The position numbers and the translations under genes were made by a program. A stretch of 64,000 nt of DNA from JAXLVB01 sp046329195 (GTDB lineage Bacteria > Bacteroidota > Bacteroidia > Cytophagales > Spirosomataceae), in contig JAXLVB010000001.1 of the NCBI GenBank assembly GCA_046329195.1, positions 1,922,001-1,986,000 of the forward strand, in the 5' to 3' direction. Shown here one piece after another: positions 27,804 to 37,597 of the stretch. Positions within the stretch are counted from its first letter, which is position 1, and every line of letters starts with the position of its first letter. The notes under the pieces were generated by a model that made no database searches, had not been told where the DNA came from, and saw only the letters and a list, made by a program, of their open reading frames with translations.

Positions 27804-28365
27804 AGACAGGTCCTCCGTTTTCAATTTTAAAAAAAAGCGTTCTCAACTCCCCCATAGCTCGATGAATCCGTACCTTGATGGCTCCCTCCGTTGTATCCAG
27901 AATGCGAGCAATTTCTTCGTATTTTAATTCCTGAAAACGACTCAATATCAGTACTTCTCGGTGTTCGGGACTGAGCTTGCCAATGGCGCTGTGCAAAAGG
28001 TCAAGTTCTTGTTTTTTGATGAGCGTTTCGTCGGCCAGCGCCCCTCCACTGAGCTGATTGGCCCAGTCATTAAGGTCTTGTGCTTGGCTATGCCGCTTGT
28101 TTTGCTTGAACGAATCATTCAAAACATTGCGAGCCAGATGATACATCCACGTTCTGAATTCGCCATCTGCTGTAAAGGTATGGCGGTATTTCAACATGCG
28201 ATAGAACACCGTCTGCACCATGTCTTCGCTTGCATCAGCGTGCCCCGTCATGTGGTAAAGAAACGCATGGAGTGCTCGGTGATAGCGCTCAAAGAGCAGT
28301 CCCATCTTGTCCAAGTCTCCGGCTTTTACCTTGAGCATTAGGGCGTTATCTGAAAAAGCATTCAA
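27793..28365 (-). CDS. ECF RNA polymerase sigma factor
   Basis: The protein has 190 residues. Region 2 is at about 20-90 (LFERYHRALHAFLYHMTG, DMVQTVFYRMLKYRHTF, FRTWMYHLARNVLNDSFK). Region 4 is at about 125-178 (LSPEHREVLILSRFQELKYEEIARIL and the HTH TEGAIKVRIHRAM). It heads the operon with the anti-sigma factor and two DUF4097 genes and probably autoregulates it. Confidence 0.92.
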   Translation of the reverse strand: MNAFSDNALMLKVKAGDLDKMGLLFERYHRALHAFLYHMTGHADASEDMVQTVFYRMLKYRHTFTADGEFRTWMYHLARNVLNDSFKQNKRHSQAQDLNDWANQLSGGALADETLIKKQELDLLHSAIGKLSPEHREVLILSRFQELKYEEIARILDTTEGAIKVRIHRAMGELRTLFFKIENGGPVYEL

Positions 28366-28595
28366 TAGCGTTTGGTCGAGTTGGTTGCTGATTTGTTGTG
28401 GAAACCTCGGTAAAAAGAGAAGGTTACATCAAAAATGAAAAATTGTTTGAAAAACTTTTTTACCACATTTTATAAATTTATAATTATCTGATAGTAAGCG
28501 CCTTGCATTTTGCTTGATGATGATAGATAAACAAGTTTGACAGTCAGATTCCAACCTTTGAGATGGTAATAGCGTCAACCTAAAAAAACAAAGCT

Positions 28596-29006
28596 ATGAA
28601 AAAATATATTCTACTAGTGGTCATATCACTGGCTTTTGGAGCCTGTACCAGTGATAATCTCAGCCCTGCCGAAAAAGGGCTTGTCGGCACTTATCAAGCC
28701 ATTTCAGACCCTTTGCGGTGTGCAGCACCTACTACACAAGGACTTAGAATTACTGCCGACGGTGCTCAGCTAAAAATTACATACGATTACTTTGGAAAGG
28801 CTGGGTATGAGCTGTCGAATGTAACTACCGAAGAAAAAGATGGGGAAACGAAGCTATTTTACAAAGGTGCCGAACTGGGCAAGTACGTGAGAGATAGCTA
28901 TTTAAAGTGGAATGGTAAGCAGTTTGACACCATCGAAGGCATGGTACTGTATCTTCGTTATGGTCAGCCGCAAGCCGAACACATTGAGTTTATGGGGGCG
29001 AAATGA
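28596..29006 (+). CDS. Small lipoprotein of unknown function
   Basis: The protein has 136 residues with a lipobox (LAFGACTS) and a single beta-rich domain (LVGTYQAIS..., LRITADGAQLKITYDYFG). I do not recognise the family. It is monocistronic, divergent from the sigma-factor operon. Confidence 0.7.
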   Translation: MKKYILLVVISLAFGACTSDNLSPAEKGLVGTYQAISDPLRCAAPTTQGLRITADGAQLKITYDYFGKAGYELSNVTTEEKDGETKLFYKGAELGKYVRDSYLKWNGKQFDTIEGMVLYLRYGQPQAEHIEFMGAK

Positions 29007-29075
29007 GTTTTTTAATGAAGAGAGTCGAGGAAGTCAAGAAAGTCGAGGGGGTTGAGAGCATGTAGTTAGCAAAAT

Positions 29076-29114
29076 ACAAGAGCGTTGAGAAAATAGCTTT
29101 CTCGACGCTCTTGT
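29076..29114. terminator. Hairpin between the lipoprotein and purH
   Basis: A 17-base stem with one mismatch (29076-29092 with 29098-29114) lies between the two converging genes. Confidence 0.75.
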
Positions 29115-29144
29115 GTTGTATAGAAAAGGTCTGTTTGGGCTTAA

Positions 29145-30662
29145 TTAATGCAAAAAATGACGAACTCCAGTGAGAACCATGGCGATTCCGTTGGCGTTGC
29201 AGTAATCAATCGAGTCTTTGTCTCGAATAGAACCTCCTGGCTGTACTACGGCCGTAACCCCAGCGCCGTGAGCGATTTCTACACAGTCAGGAAACGGGAA
29301 AAACGCCTCTGATGCCATCACGCTACCTTGTAGGTCGAAGCCAAAAGTATGGGCTTTGTCAATGGCTTGTTTGAGCGCATCTACCCGGGAGGTCTGACCG
29401 ACTCCACAAGCCAACAACTGACCATCTTTGGCCAATACCACGTTGTTCGACTTGAGGTGTTTGCAGATTTTCAAAGCAAACACCAGGGCTTTCTCTTCGT
29501 CAGTCGTAGGGGCCTTTTCGGTGACTACTTTGAAATCCGTTGCAGTTTCGGTCGAAAGGTCTTTATCTTGTTCCAAAACCCCGTTTAGCAGCGTGCGGAA
29601 CTGCTTGGTAGGCAATTCGACAGGTTTACGAACGAGCAAACGGCGGTCTTTTTTCTTCTTCAATACTTCCAAAGCGTCGTCAGCAAAAGAGGGGGCAATC
29701 AGAATCTCAAAGAACAGCTTGTGCATTTCGTCGGCAGTAGCCAAATCAACGGGCTGGTTGGTGATGATAACCCCGCCAAAGACTGAAACAGGGTCACAAC
29801 CCAAGGCATTAACGTAGGCTTGATGCGCCGTGGGGGCCGAAGCAACGCCGCAGGCGTTGTTGTGCTTCACAATCACAAAGGTAGGCTCACTAAATTCATC
29901 AATCAGGCGCACACAAGCTTCTACATCCATGAGGTTGTTGTACGACAACTCCTTGCCGTGCAATTGGTCAAACATGGCCTCCAAATCGCCATAAAACGTA
30001 GCGTCTTGGTGTGGATTTTCGCCGTAACGAAGGGTCTTTTGAGGCAATGCCTTGAAATTCTCGACCGAACTCGTACCTGCAAACCACGCATTGATGGCCG
30101 TGTCGTAATGCGAGCTAACTCCAAACGCCCAAGTTGCAAACTGTCGGCGGTCGGCTAAGGTAGTGCTGCCATCGTTGGCTTGGAGGGTGGCAAGTGTGTG
30201 AGCATATTGGGTTCGAGACGAAACGATGAGCACATCTTGAAAGTTCTTGGCAGCCGCCCGAATGAGCGAAATCCCCCCAATGTCAATTTTCTCGATGATG
30301 TCTTCGTCACTGGCACCCGAAGCCACAGTCTCCTCAAAAGGATATAAATCTACAATCACCAAGTCAATAGCTGGGATTTCAAAATCCTCTGCAATTTGTA
30401 TATCTTCCTCATTATCACGGCGATACAAGATGCCACCAAATACCTTAGGGTGAAGGGTTTTGACCCGTCCTCCAAAAATAGAAGGATAACTGGTAAGGTC
30501 TTCAACGGAAGTAACAGGAATCCCCATTTGCTCGATAAACGACTGCGTGCCACCGGTAGAGTAAAGTTTGACGCCGTGTTGGTGGAGGTGCTCAACGATA
30601 GGAGCGAGGCCGTCTTTATAATAAACTGAAATTAAGGCAGATTGGATTTTTTTAGAAGACAT
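29145..30662 (-). CDS. purH: Bifunctional AICAR formyltransferase / IMP cyclohydrolase
   Basis: The protein has 505 residues from the ATG at 30662, normal for PurH. The N-terminal IMP cyclohydrolase domain (about 1-190) shows YSTGGTQSFIEQMGIPVTSVEDLTSYP-type sequence and GGRVKTLHPKVFGGIL. The C-terminal AICAR transformylase domain has LRYGENPHQDATFYG and the catalytic KHNNACGVA. It catalyses the last two steps of IMP synthesis in the cytoplasm. A perfect -7 element TAACTTTG lies just upstream. Confidence 0.96.
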   Translation of the reverse strand: MSSKKIQSALISVYYKDGLAPIVEHLHQHGVKLYSTGGTQSFIEQMGIPVTSVEDLTSYPSIFGGRVKTLHPKVFGGILYRRDNEEDIQIAEDFEIPAIDLVIVDLYPFEETVASGASDEDIIEKIDIGGISLIRAAAKNFQDVLIVSSRTQYAHTLATLQANDGSTTLADRRQFATWAFGVSSHYDTAINAWFAGTSSVENFKALPQKTLRYGENPHQDATFYGDLEAMFDQLHGKELSYNNLMDVEACVRLIDEFSEPTFVIVKHNNACGVASAPTAHQAYVNALGCDPVSVFGGVIITNQPVDLATADEMHKLFFEILIAPSFADDALEVLKKKKDRRLLVRKPVELPTKQFRTLLNGVLEQDKDLSTETATDFKVVTEKAPTTDEEKALVFALKICKHLKSNNVVLAKDGQLLACGVGQTSRVDALKQAIDKAHTFGFDLQGSVMASEAFFPFPDCVEIAHGAGVTAVVQPGGSIRDKDSIDYCNANGIAMVLTGVRHFLH

Positions 30663-30964
30663 GATAAAAGGCTTCGATTTTTGAAGGCGCAAAGTTACAG
30701 GTTTTGTAATCGGTAACGAAGCACAGTCTAAACAAATTCGAGATTAAGTATGCAGTCAAACTTATTTTTATGAACCACACGGTGCACTGCTGCAATAGAT
30801 AGAAACATAGATGACAGATTATCAAACATTTAAGACCTATGCTCACTATGTGCCTATGTGGTTTTAATTTGCCTTAATACTTACTTGTCGCCCATGCCGT
30901 CAAGAAGCGACGGATTTATTCTAAATTTGAGCCCAAAGTACCTCGATAATTCCCCGATATTGCC
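30663..30964. other. Intergenic region with purH promoter
   Basis: TAACTTTG on the minus strand at 30690-30697 matches the TAnnTTTG -7 consensus, 28 bases before the purH start. The rest (about 260 bases) shows no gene; the plus-strand promoter of the GNAT gene is not clear. Confidence 0.55.
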
Positions 30965-31450
30965 ATGCTCACGATTCGCAAAGCCGAACCTGCCGATGAT
31001 GACCAGATTTGGTCTATCATTCAAGCCGTAATTTCAAAAGGAGATACCTATGCCTTTGCGCCGGATTCGTCCAGAGAAAAAATGCTGGGCTACTGGTGTG
31101 GCCCTGATCGGCATACCTATGTGGCAACGATTGATGATGAAATAGTGGGCACTTTTGTGCTCAAAGACAACCAACCCGACCTTGGCTCGCATATTGCCAA
31201 TGGCTCTTACATGGTGGCTGAACGAGCCAGCGGCCAAGGCATAGGCAAGGCAATGGGAGAGTTTTCGATAGCAGAGGCCAAACGGCTCGGTTACAAGGCT
31301 ATGCAGTTTAACATCGTGATTAAGAGTAATGTACGAGCCGTACAGTTGTGGCAAAAGTTAGGGTTTGACATCATTGGCGAAATCCCCGAAGCGTTCAATC
31401 ACCAACAAAACGGCCTAACCAATGCCTACATCATGTATCGGAAGGTGTAA
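30965..31450 (+). CDS. GNAT-family N-acetyltransferase
   Basis: The protein has 161 residues, single domain. The acetyl-CoA pyrophosphate loop is ERASGQGIGKAMG (R/QxxGxG/A). The C-terminal NVRAVQLWQKLGFDIIGEIP is the typical GNAT beta5-alpha4 region. The substrate is unknown. Confidence 0.9.
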   Translation: MLTIRKAEPADDDQIWSIIQAVISKGDTYAFAPDSSREKMLGYWCGPDRHTYVATIDDEIVGTFVLKDNQPDLGSHIANGSYMVAERASGQGIGKAMGEFSIAEAKRLGYKAMQFNIVIKSNVRAVQLWQKLGFDIIGEIPEAFNHQQNGLTNAYIMYRKV

Positions 31451-31505
31451 TGAACACTATTCCAGAAACAAAGCAAACTTTTCCTCACGACACAACCCAA
31501 CACCG

Positions 31506-32348
31506 ATGCGACTTATCTTTTTATTGAGCTTAGCTACCTCAATGGCGCTGGGGCAGGCCATCCCTCAAACCGAATCCAGCAAGCCCTTTGTGCTGGGTGT
31601 CGTGGACCAACTCCAATCGGTAGAGCTGGGCGAGAAAAGAATCGTAAATATCTATTTGCCCGAAGGATACAATCCTGCCGATACTACTCGTTACCCAGTG
31701 GTTTATTTGCTGGACGGCTCCGCCGACGAAGATTTTATTCACGTAGTGGGATTGTATCAGTTCAACAATTTTTCGTGGATTAACCGAGTGCCAAAGTCTA
31801 TTGTAGTGGGGATTGCCAATGTGGATCGCCGCCGAGACTTTACTTATCCCACCACCGTAGCCGAAGATGCCAAACGCTCGCCAACGGCCGGGAAGTCGGG
31901 CCGATTTATCCAGTTTATCGAAAAAGAACTGCAACCCTACATGGCCGCTCACTACAAGACGAACACTTCGAAAACGCTGATTGGGCAATCGTTGGGCGGA
32001 CTTTTGGCCACGGAAATACTACTGAAAAAACCACAGCTTTTCAACAAATACATCATCATTAGCCCCAGTATTTGGTGGGACAATGGCTCCTTGCTGACCC
32101 TGCCTTCGGTGGTGCATCAAAAGAGCTTCACGATGCCTACGCAAGTATATATTGGGGTAGGTAAGGAGGGGCTGGCTCCTACGGCCACGCCTCATGTGAT
32201 GGAAGTAGATGCCAATTTATTGGTAGAGCGGCTCAAAAACTCCGAGAGCAAAAGCCTGACGGTTTATTTTGATTATCTCCCTCAAGAAAACCACGCTACC
32301 ATCACCCACCAAGCGGTGTTTAATGCACTTCGGTTGTTGTATCCGTAA
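31506..32348 (+). CDS. Secreted alpha/beta-hydrolase esterase (Fes/IroE/esterase D-like)
   Basis: The protein has 280 residues from the ATG at 31506, which begins a signal peptide (MRLIFLLSLATSMALGQA). Nucleophile elbow GQSLGG, oxyanion region YPVVYLLDG and a probable catalytic His in ENHATITHQ place it in the putative esterase family (PF00756-type). Related proteins hydrolyse siderophore esters or acylated sugars. It lies 55 bases after the GNAT gene. Confidence 0.85.
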   Translation: MRLIFLLSLATSMALGQAIPQTESSKPFVLGVVDQLQSVELGEKRIVNIYLPEGYNPADTTRYPVVYLLDGSADEDFIHVVGLYQFNNFSWINRVPKSIVVGIANVDRRRDFTYPTTVAEDAKRSPTAGKSGRFIQFIEKELQPYMAAHYKTNTSKTLIGQSLGGLLATEILLKKPQLFNKYIIISPSIWWDNGSLLTLPSVVHQKSFTMPTQVYIGVGKEGLAPTATPHVMEVDANLLVERLKNSESKSLTVYFDYLPQENHATITHQAVFNALRLLYP

Positions 32349-32722
32349 GAGACTTTTATAAAGTGAACGTTGATTGACCAACACTACACCAGTAACTGAA
32401 GCACAAATCACATTCACCATCCAAGCATTGGCGCCGGAGATACTACGCCATTTCTGCTCTCTCGATAGCTATCGGGACAAGTTTGGGGCGAGCGGGGTTG
32501 TTGGCGATTCCTTCCCGTGGCTGTGTCTCCTGACCAGCCACTTGTGCGCCAGCAGTATTAATAAATAGTGTTATTGATATGGAAATATAGCTAATTTGGA
32601 AGATAGAATGTACTTTGCGAATAGGATTTAATGGCTAAATAGTTAAGCCAGTCGGGTCAGGCATAAAGCCTTGCTCGTTAGCGACAATTCATAACAACAA
32701 ACCCTAATGAATTGACAAAGCA
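32349..32722. other. 374-base region without a recognised gene
   Basis: It contains short palindromes (CGATAGCTATCG near 32465) and a stretch resembling the right arm of the hairpins at 33484 and 34381 (TTTGGGGCGAGC near 32481). It marks the switch from GC-richer to AT-richer sequence. No coding signal was seen. Confidence 0.4.
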
Positions 32723-33451
32723 ATGAAACATTCAAAGGTGGAAAATAATCAGATTTGTAGAGCATGCAAGCATCCAGTAAGTGATGCTTTTTGTAGTCAT
32801 TGCGGTGAGCCAACTCATGTAAAACGTATTACGCTAAAAGGCCTTCTACATGATGTTTTTCATTTTTTTACCCATGTAGATAAAGGCTTTGCCTATACCT
32901 TAAAGCAACTTGCTATTGCACCAGGGAATATGCAACGGCAATTTATAGAAGGGAATAGGCGAAATCATCAAAAGGCTTTTTCCATGTTTTTTATTTGTGC
33001 TACAATCACTGCATTTAGCCGCTATTGGATATTAAAATCACTCAATACATTTAATGGGCAAGCAGGACTAAATGATGCTAATTTTTTTCATGAATATTTA
33101 GTTCCGATTCAAATTGGACTACTACCTATCATTATTTTTTTGGCCTATGTACTATTTAAAAATACAAAGTACAATGTTGCAGAAATAGGGGTGCTTATTT
33201 TATACACATTTTCATTTTTTCTTCTACTCACTATTCTCTTATGGCTCTTACGATTCATAAAACCAGATTTGAATATTACCTACCTTGAATTACCTACTAT
33301 TACGGTCTATTGCAGTATTACTTTTTTGAATTTTTTTAAGGAAGAAAAACGTTGGGTAGTACTAGTGAAAAGTCTGTTATTTATCATCCTTGTTTTTGTT
33401 TGCATACAATTTGCAGAGGATATCATTGAGTCTTTGCTTGATAAAAAATGA
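32723..33451 (+). CDS. DUF3667-like zinc-ribbon membrane protein
   Basis: The protein has 242 residues. A zinc ribbon at about 11-30 (CRACKHPVSDAFCSHCGE) is followed by a conserved HDVFHFFTHVDKGFAYTLKQL segment and five membrane helices. This is the DUF3667 layout, of unknown function. The gene is AT-rich compared with its neighbours. Confidence 0.8.
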   Translation: MKHSKVENNQICRACKHPVSDAFCSHCGEPTHVKRITLKGLLHDVFHFFTHVDKGFAYTLKQLAIAPGNMQRQFIEGNRRNHQKAFSMFFICATITAFSRYWILKSLNTFNGQAGLNDANFFHEYLVPIQIGLLPIIIFLAYVLFKNTKYNVAEIGVLILYTFSFFLLLTILLWLLRFIKPDLNITYLELPTITVYCSITFLNFFKEEKRWVVLVKSLLFIILVFVCIQFAEDIIESLLDKK

Positions 33452-33483
33452 TCACAGTAACTCAAATGCAAATGTTCCCCATT

Positions 33484-33507
33484 CGCCCCAAAACGGAGTT
33501 TGGGGCG
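33484..33507. repeat. Hairpin repeat, copy 1
   Basis: A 24-base palindromic unit (CGCCCCAAA stem, ACGGAG-type loop) is repeated exactly at 34386-34409. The two copies flank the alpha/beta hydrolase gene. Confidence 0.75.
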
Positions 33508-33654
33508 AGCTAAGCCATTTGACATCCAAAGCAGCGTTGAGAGTGAGTGGGGAAGTGCTAAACTTTATATACACTAACTTAGCAAGAAACGGGTTTTATA
33601 TCGTCCCAAGCGTAGTCATCTTTGCTGTATTATTAACAATCCAAATTTTTAAAG

Positions 33655-34377
33655 ATGAGTACATTCATTTTAGTACACGGTTCGTGGCATAGTTCTTGGA
33701 ATTGGCATAAAGTGGTTCCAATTTTAGAAAAACAAGGACATAAGGCTATTTCTATTGATTTGCCAGGTATGGGTAGAGACAAAATGCCTATTCAAAATGT
33801 GACATTGGAAGTTGCCGTTAAAAAATTAACAGATGTAATTGATGGTGAAGATGGCCAAGTAATTTTAGTAGGACATAGTAAAAACGGAATTATTATTTCG
33901 CAGGCAGCTGAATACAAGCCACAAAAAATCGAAAAATTAATTTATGTAGCTGCCTACCTAATCCCAAATGGTAAAACACAAGCAGAATATTCTGCACAAG
34001 ACACAGAAGGCGTCTTAAAACCTTATGTTACAAGATATCCTGAAACAAACTCACACACCTTAAAGCCAGTTATTTACAAAGAGGGACTTTATCATGACTG
34101 TGATGATGATATCACCGAAATGGCAAAGTGCATTTTGAGCAATGAAAGCGTAGCAACGGGCATCACGCCTTTGCAACTTACAGAAACGAATTATGGCATA
34201 GTGCCAAGATATTACATTGAATGTACTGAAGACAAAGCAGTAACGCCATTTATTCAGCAGAAAATGTACACAGAGACGCCCTGTAAGAAGGTATATCAAA
34301 TGAAGACAAGTCATTCACCTTTCTTCAGCAAGCCAAAAGAATTATGCAGTATTTTAACAGAGATTGCTGCCTACTAA
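33655..34377 (+). CDS. Alpha/beta hydrolase (hydroxynitrile lyase/EstC-like)
   Basis: The protein has 240 residues. It starts FILVHGSWHSSWNW (oxyanion loop). The nucleophile elbow is LVGHSKNG (Ser at about 76), the acid is probably in ECTEDKAVTP, and the His is in KTSHSPFFSKP, the usual order for the salicylate esterase/hydroxynitrile lyase group. It is AT-rich and flanked by two identical hairpins, which suggests acquisition as a unit. Confidence 0.88.
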   Translation: MSTFILVHGSWHSSWNWHKVVPILEKQGHKAISIDLPGMGRDKMPIQNVTLEVAVKKLTDVIDGEDGQVILVGHSKNGIIISQAAEYKPQKIEKLIYVAAYLIPNGKTQAEYSAQDTEGVLKPYVTRYPETNSHTLKPVIYKEGLYHDCDDDITEMAKCILSNESVATGITPLQLTETNYGIVPRYYIECTEDKAVTPFIQQKMYTETPCKKVYQMKTSHSPFFSKPKELCSILTEIAAY

Positions 34378-34380
34378 CCC

Positions 34381-34412
34381 TTTCCGCCCCAAAACGGAGT
34401 TTGGGGCGGAAA
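34381..34412. repeat. Hairpin repeat, copy 2
   Basis: It starts four bases after the hydrolase stop, extends the shared 24-base unit with a longer stem (TTTCCGCCCC...GGGGCGGAAA) and could terminate the hydrolase transcript. Confidence 0.75.
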
Positions 34413-34657
34413 GGGCCTAGCGTCTCTGACGCAAATGCTTGGATATTATAGCTTACCAAGGTTTATTGTTGCTTCGATTGTCGGCCCTTGCTCACTCTAA
34501 ACACCAATCGCCCTACAACAGAGTTTAAGGCATGGCGTATTTCTCATGCCTATAATCTTTTCCTATTTTTCGTTACTACATTGGACTTTGTACGCACTTC
34601 TCGCTATTTTGTCAACTTTTCCGCACAACATCTTCAAACCCTAACCTTAACCATCCA

Positions 34658-37438
34658 ATGTGTTACAAGCGCATCCTGAAAACACTGGTCTTGGTAGGCG
34701 CAGTTGCTTCGGCCCAAGCCCAGCAAATAGACGAAACCTACAACCAAAAAATCAAGGAATTTACTACCGACCCTCGGTTTTTGCCGCCGTCGGTGCTTAA
34801 CTTGGTCAACGACCCCAAAATCCCGTCGCCCCTCAAGCAGTTTAACCAAATTATCGGAGCGCCGGGCACCATGCACCGCACTGAAGAGATTCATGGCTAT
34901 TTCCGCAAGCTGGCCCAGACCTCGCCCAACATCATCACCGAGCAAGTAGCCACTACCGAAGAAGGGCGACCCATTCAGATTGCCGTCATTGCCAATGCCG
35001 CTACGCTCAAGCGCCTCGACCACTACAAAAAACAAACGGCACTCTTGGCCGACCCCCGCAAGGTGAACCCCGCCGACCTCAACGCCATCTTGGGCGATAG
35101 CAAGGTGATTTATTACCTCAACGGCGGTATGCACTCTACCGAAACGGGCTCGCCCGAGATGCTCATGGAGCTGGCGTATCGGCTCATCACCAGCCAAGCC
35201 GACGAAATCAAAGCTATCAGAGACAACCTCATCGTGGTGATTAACCCGGTGTCGGAGCCGGATGGTTGGGACAAAATGGTAGATTGGTATAACCGATACA
35301 CTAAAAAACGCACGGATTTTGAGGATGGTCGCCCCGCTTCGCCGCCGTATTGGGGCAAGTACGTGTTTCATGACAACAACCGTGACGGCCTGCAAGTATC
35401 ACAGGCCATTACCAAAAGCATTTTCAAAATTTATTTTGACTGGCATCCTACCGCCATGCTCGACCTCCACGAATCGGTACCGCTGTTGTACATCTCGACG
35501 GGCACGGGGCCTTACAGCGAAGCCGTTGACCCCATCGCCATCGGCGAATGGCAGGTAATGGCCGACCACGACATGACCAGCCTCGCCGCACAAGGGCTGC
35601 CGGGGGTGTTTGACTGGGCTTTCTACGACGGCTGGTACCCCGGCTATGGTATTTGGGTGGCCAACAACCACAACTCGGTCGGGCGGTTTTATGAAACCTT
35701 TGGGAACGCCGGCGCCAACACCTTCATGCGAGACTTGGCCAATGCCAAATTTGCAGGTGACAACGTAACCAGCCGTGAGTGGTACCGCCCGTATCCGGCC
35801 ACCGAGAAAGTCTATTGGTCGTACCGAAACAACATCAACTACATGCAAGCGGGTGTGTTGGCATCGCTGGGCTATGCGGCCTCCAACAGCAAGTTGTTGT
35901 TGAAGAATTTTTACCAAAAAGGCCTCAATAGCCTCAAAAAAGGCATCGAAGAAAACCCCAAAGCCTTTGTGATTGGCAAAAACCAACGAGACCCTGCCAT
36001 GGCTGCCTATTTAGTGAATCAGTTGCGAGTACAGGGCATTGAAGTGCACCGAGCGGAGTCGGGACCTAATCAGGGCGACTACGTGGTACTGATGAACCAA
36101 CCGTATCGTAACTTGGCGCACTCGTTGCTTACCAAGCAAAACTTTCCGAAAGAGGCGAAGTTTCCACCCTACGACGACATCGCCTGGACACTTCAGTACC
36201 TCAATGGCGTAAGTGTAACTCAGCAAGATTCGCTCAAATACAACCTCGCCGACCTCAAGCTCCTCAGCACCGACGCCACCTACGTGGGCCAAACCGAGGG
36301 CGAAGGCACCAATTATGTGCTGCACTACAAGACTCAAAACACGGTGCTGCCGGCAGCGTACTGGGCCAAGTCACAGAGTAATAGCGCCAAGACGATTGTG
36401 CTTGATGCCAAGGTGACTTTAGAGGGTCGTAAAGATACTCTTGCTCAGGGAGCAGTGGTGTTTGCGGGCCTTAGCGCCGACCAAGCCAAGCAACTGGCCA
36501 GTAAGTTTAGCCTCGACCTCATCGCCACCAAGAGCATCCCCAACGTCAAACAGCACGAAATTACCCTGCCCAAAGTGGCGATTTACCACACTTGGTACAA
36601 TACCCAAGACGAAGGCTGGGCACGCTACACCTTCGAGCAACGAGGGATTCCGTTTACCTCTATCCACAAAGACCATCTCAAGAAAGGCAACTTGCGGGCG
36701 CAGTTCGACGTGATTTTGATTCCTCGAGTCAACGGAGCGGCGAGCAATTTTCTGCACGAAGTAGATACCAAATTTGGCCCTATGCCCTACACCAAAACCG
36801 CCGAGTTTCCTTCGCATGGCGCTCCTGATGCCACCGATGACATCACTGGCGGCCCAGGTTTTGAGGGAATAGCTGAACTGAAAAAATTTGTAGAAGCAGG
36901 TGGCGTACTCATCACCTTAGACAATACCTCAAGCATCATCGCCGACTTGGGCATCGCTCGTGAGCTGCGACGCTACGAGTCGCCTACGCTCTTTCACCCG
37001 GGCTCTATCGTGCAGGTGAAGGCTCGCAACCGCAACCACCCAATCCTGTATGGGTATCCTGAGTTATTTCATATTTTCAAAGGGCAAGGAGGCTTTCTCC
37101 AAACCGAAAAACGTGACCGCTCCATGATGCTGGCGCAGTACGGCACCAAGCCCCTCAAAGAAGAAGAAGAATACAAGGGGCTTATTATGGGTATGCCTGA
37201 GCGCAAAGAGCAAAAGCCGGACCCCAAAGCCGCTGCCCCCAAGCCCGAGCCACCGTATTTGCTTTCGGGCATGGTGCGCAACGAGCAGACCATCATTGGA
37301 CACGGCGTGGTGTTCAATGTACCCGTGGGGCAAGGGCAGTTGGTAGCCTTTACCTTCGACCCGCTGCACCGCTACCTCAACCACCACGACGCCCCACTGC
37401 TCTGGAATGCCATCCTGAACTGGAACGCACTGCGGTAG
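34658..37438 (+). CDS. Secreted M14 zinc carboxypeptidase-like protein
   Basis: The protein has 926 residues with a signal peptide (ASAQAQ). The M14 domain covers about 65-400: the zinc pair is in GGMHSTETGS (HxxE) and the third ligand and the rest of the site lie in TAMLDLHES. The long C-terminal part includes a glutamine-amidotransferase-like segment (PKVAIYHTWYNTQDEGWARYTFEQRG-type; FVEAGGVLITLDN). Such large M14 proteins are common in Bacteroidota and are probably periplasmic peptidases. Confidence 0.88.
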   Translation: MCYKRILKTLVLVGAVASAQAQQIDETYNQKIKEFTTDPRFLPPSVLNLVNDPKIPSPLKQFNQIIGAPGTMHRTEEIHGYFRKLAQTSPNIITEQVATTEEGRPIQIAVIANAATLKRLDHYKKQTALLADPRKVNPADLNAILGDSKVIYYLNGGMHSTETGSPEMLMELAYRLITSQADEIKAIRDNLIVVINPVSEPDGWDKMVDWYNRYTKKRTDFEDGRPASPPYWGKYVFHDNNRDGLQVSQAITKSIFKIYFDWHPTAMLDLHESVPLLYISTGTGPYSEAVDPIAIGEWQVMADHDMTSLAAQGLPGVFDWAFYDGWYPGYGIWVANNHNSVGRFYETFGNAGANTFMRDLANAKFAGDNVTSREWYRPYPATEKVYWSYRNNINYMQAGVLASLGYAASNSKLLLKNFYQKGLNSLKKGIEENPKAFVIGKNQRDPAMAAYLVNQLRVQGIEVHRAESGPNQGDYVVLMNQPYRNLAHSLLTKQNFPKEAKFPPYDDIAWTLQYLNGVSVTQQDSLKYNLADLKLLSTDATYVGQTEGEGTNYVLHYKTQNTVLPAAYWAKSQSNSAKTIVLDAKVTLEGRKDTLAQGAVVFAGLSADQAKQLASKFSLDLIATKSIPNVKQHEITLPKVAIYHTWYNTQDEGWARYTFEQRGIPFTSIHKDHLKKGNLRAQFDVILIPRVNGAASNFLHEVDTKFGPMPYTKTAEFPSHGAPDATDDITGGPGFEGIAELKKFVEAGGVLITLDNTSSIIADLGIARELRRYESPTLFHPGSIVQVKARNRNHPILYGYPELFHIFKGQGGFLQTEKRDRSMMLAQYGTKPLKEEEEYKGLIMGMPERKEQKPDPKAAAPKPEPPYLLSGMVRNEQTIIGHGVVFNVPVGQGQLVAFTFDPLHRYLNHHDAPLLWNAILNWNALR

Positions 37439-37474
37439 AAAATCAGCCGATTGGGTGATCGTATCCATCAACTT

Positions 37475-37501
37475 GAGCCGAATAAAGACCTTATTCGGCT
37501 C
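37475..37501 (+). terminator. Hairpin downstream of the M14 gene
   Basis: A perfect 11-base stem (37475-37485 with 37491-37501) lies 36 bases after the stop. Confidence 0.7.
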
Positions 37502-37532
37502 ATGTTTTGCCCAAATATGAGCCGAATGAATA

Positions 37533-37580
37533 AAAAAAGCCCATCAACATCCCCAATTCTGGGCGTCGATGGGCTTTTTA
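37533..37580 (-). terminator. Terminator of pckA
   Basis: AAAAAAGCCCATC at 37533-37545 pairs with GATGGGCTTTTT at 37568-37579, just beyond the pckA stop, with A/T tracts on both sides. Confidence 0.75.
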
Positions 37581-37597
37581 GGGGAAGAAACGAAGTA

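Noticed and set aside
32349..32722. Possible pseudogene between the esterase and DUF3667 genes
   Set aside because: No recognisable protein fragment was found in any frame, only small palindromes.
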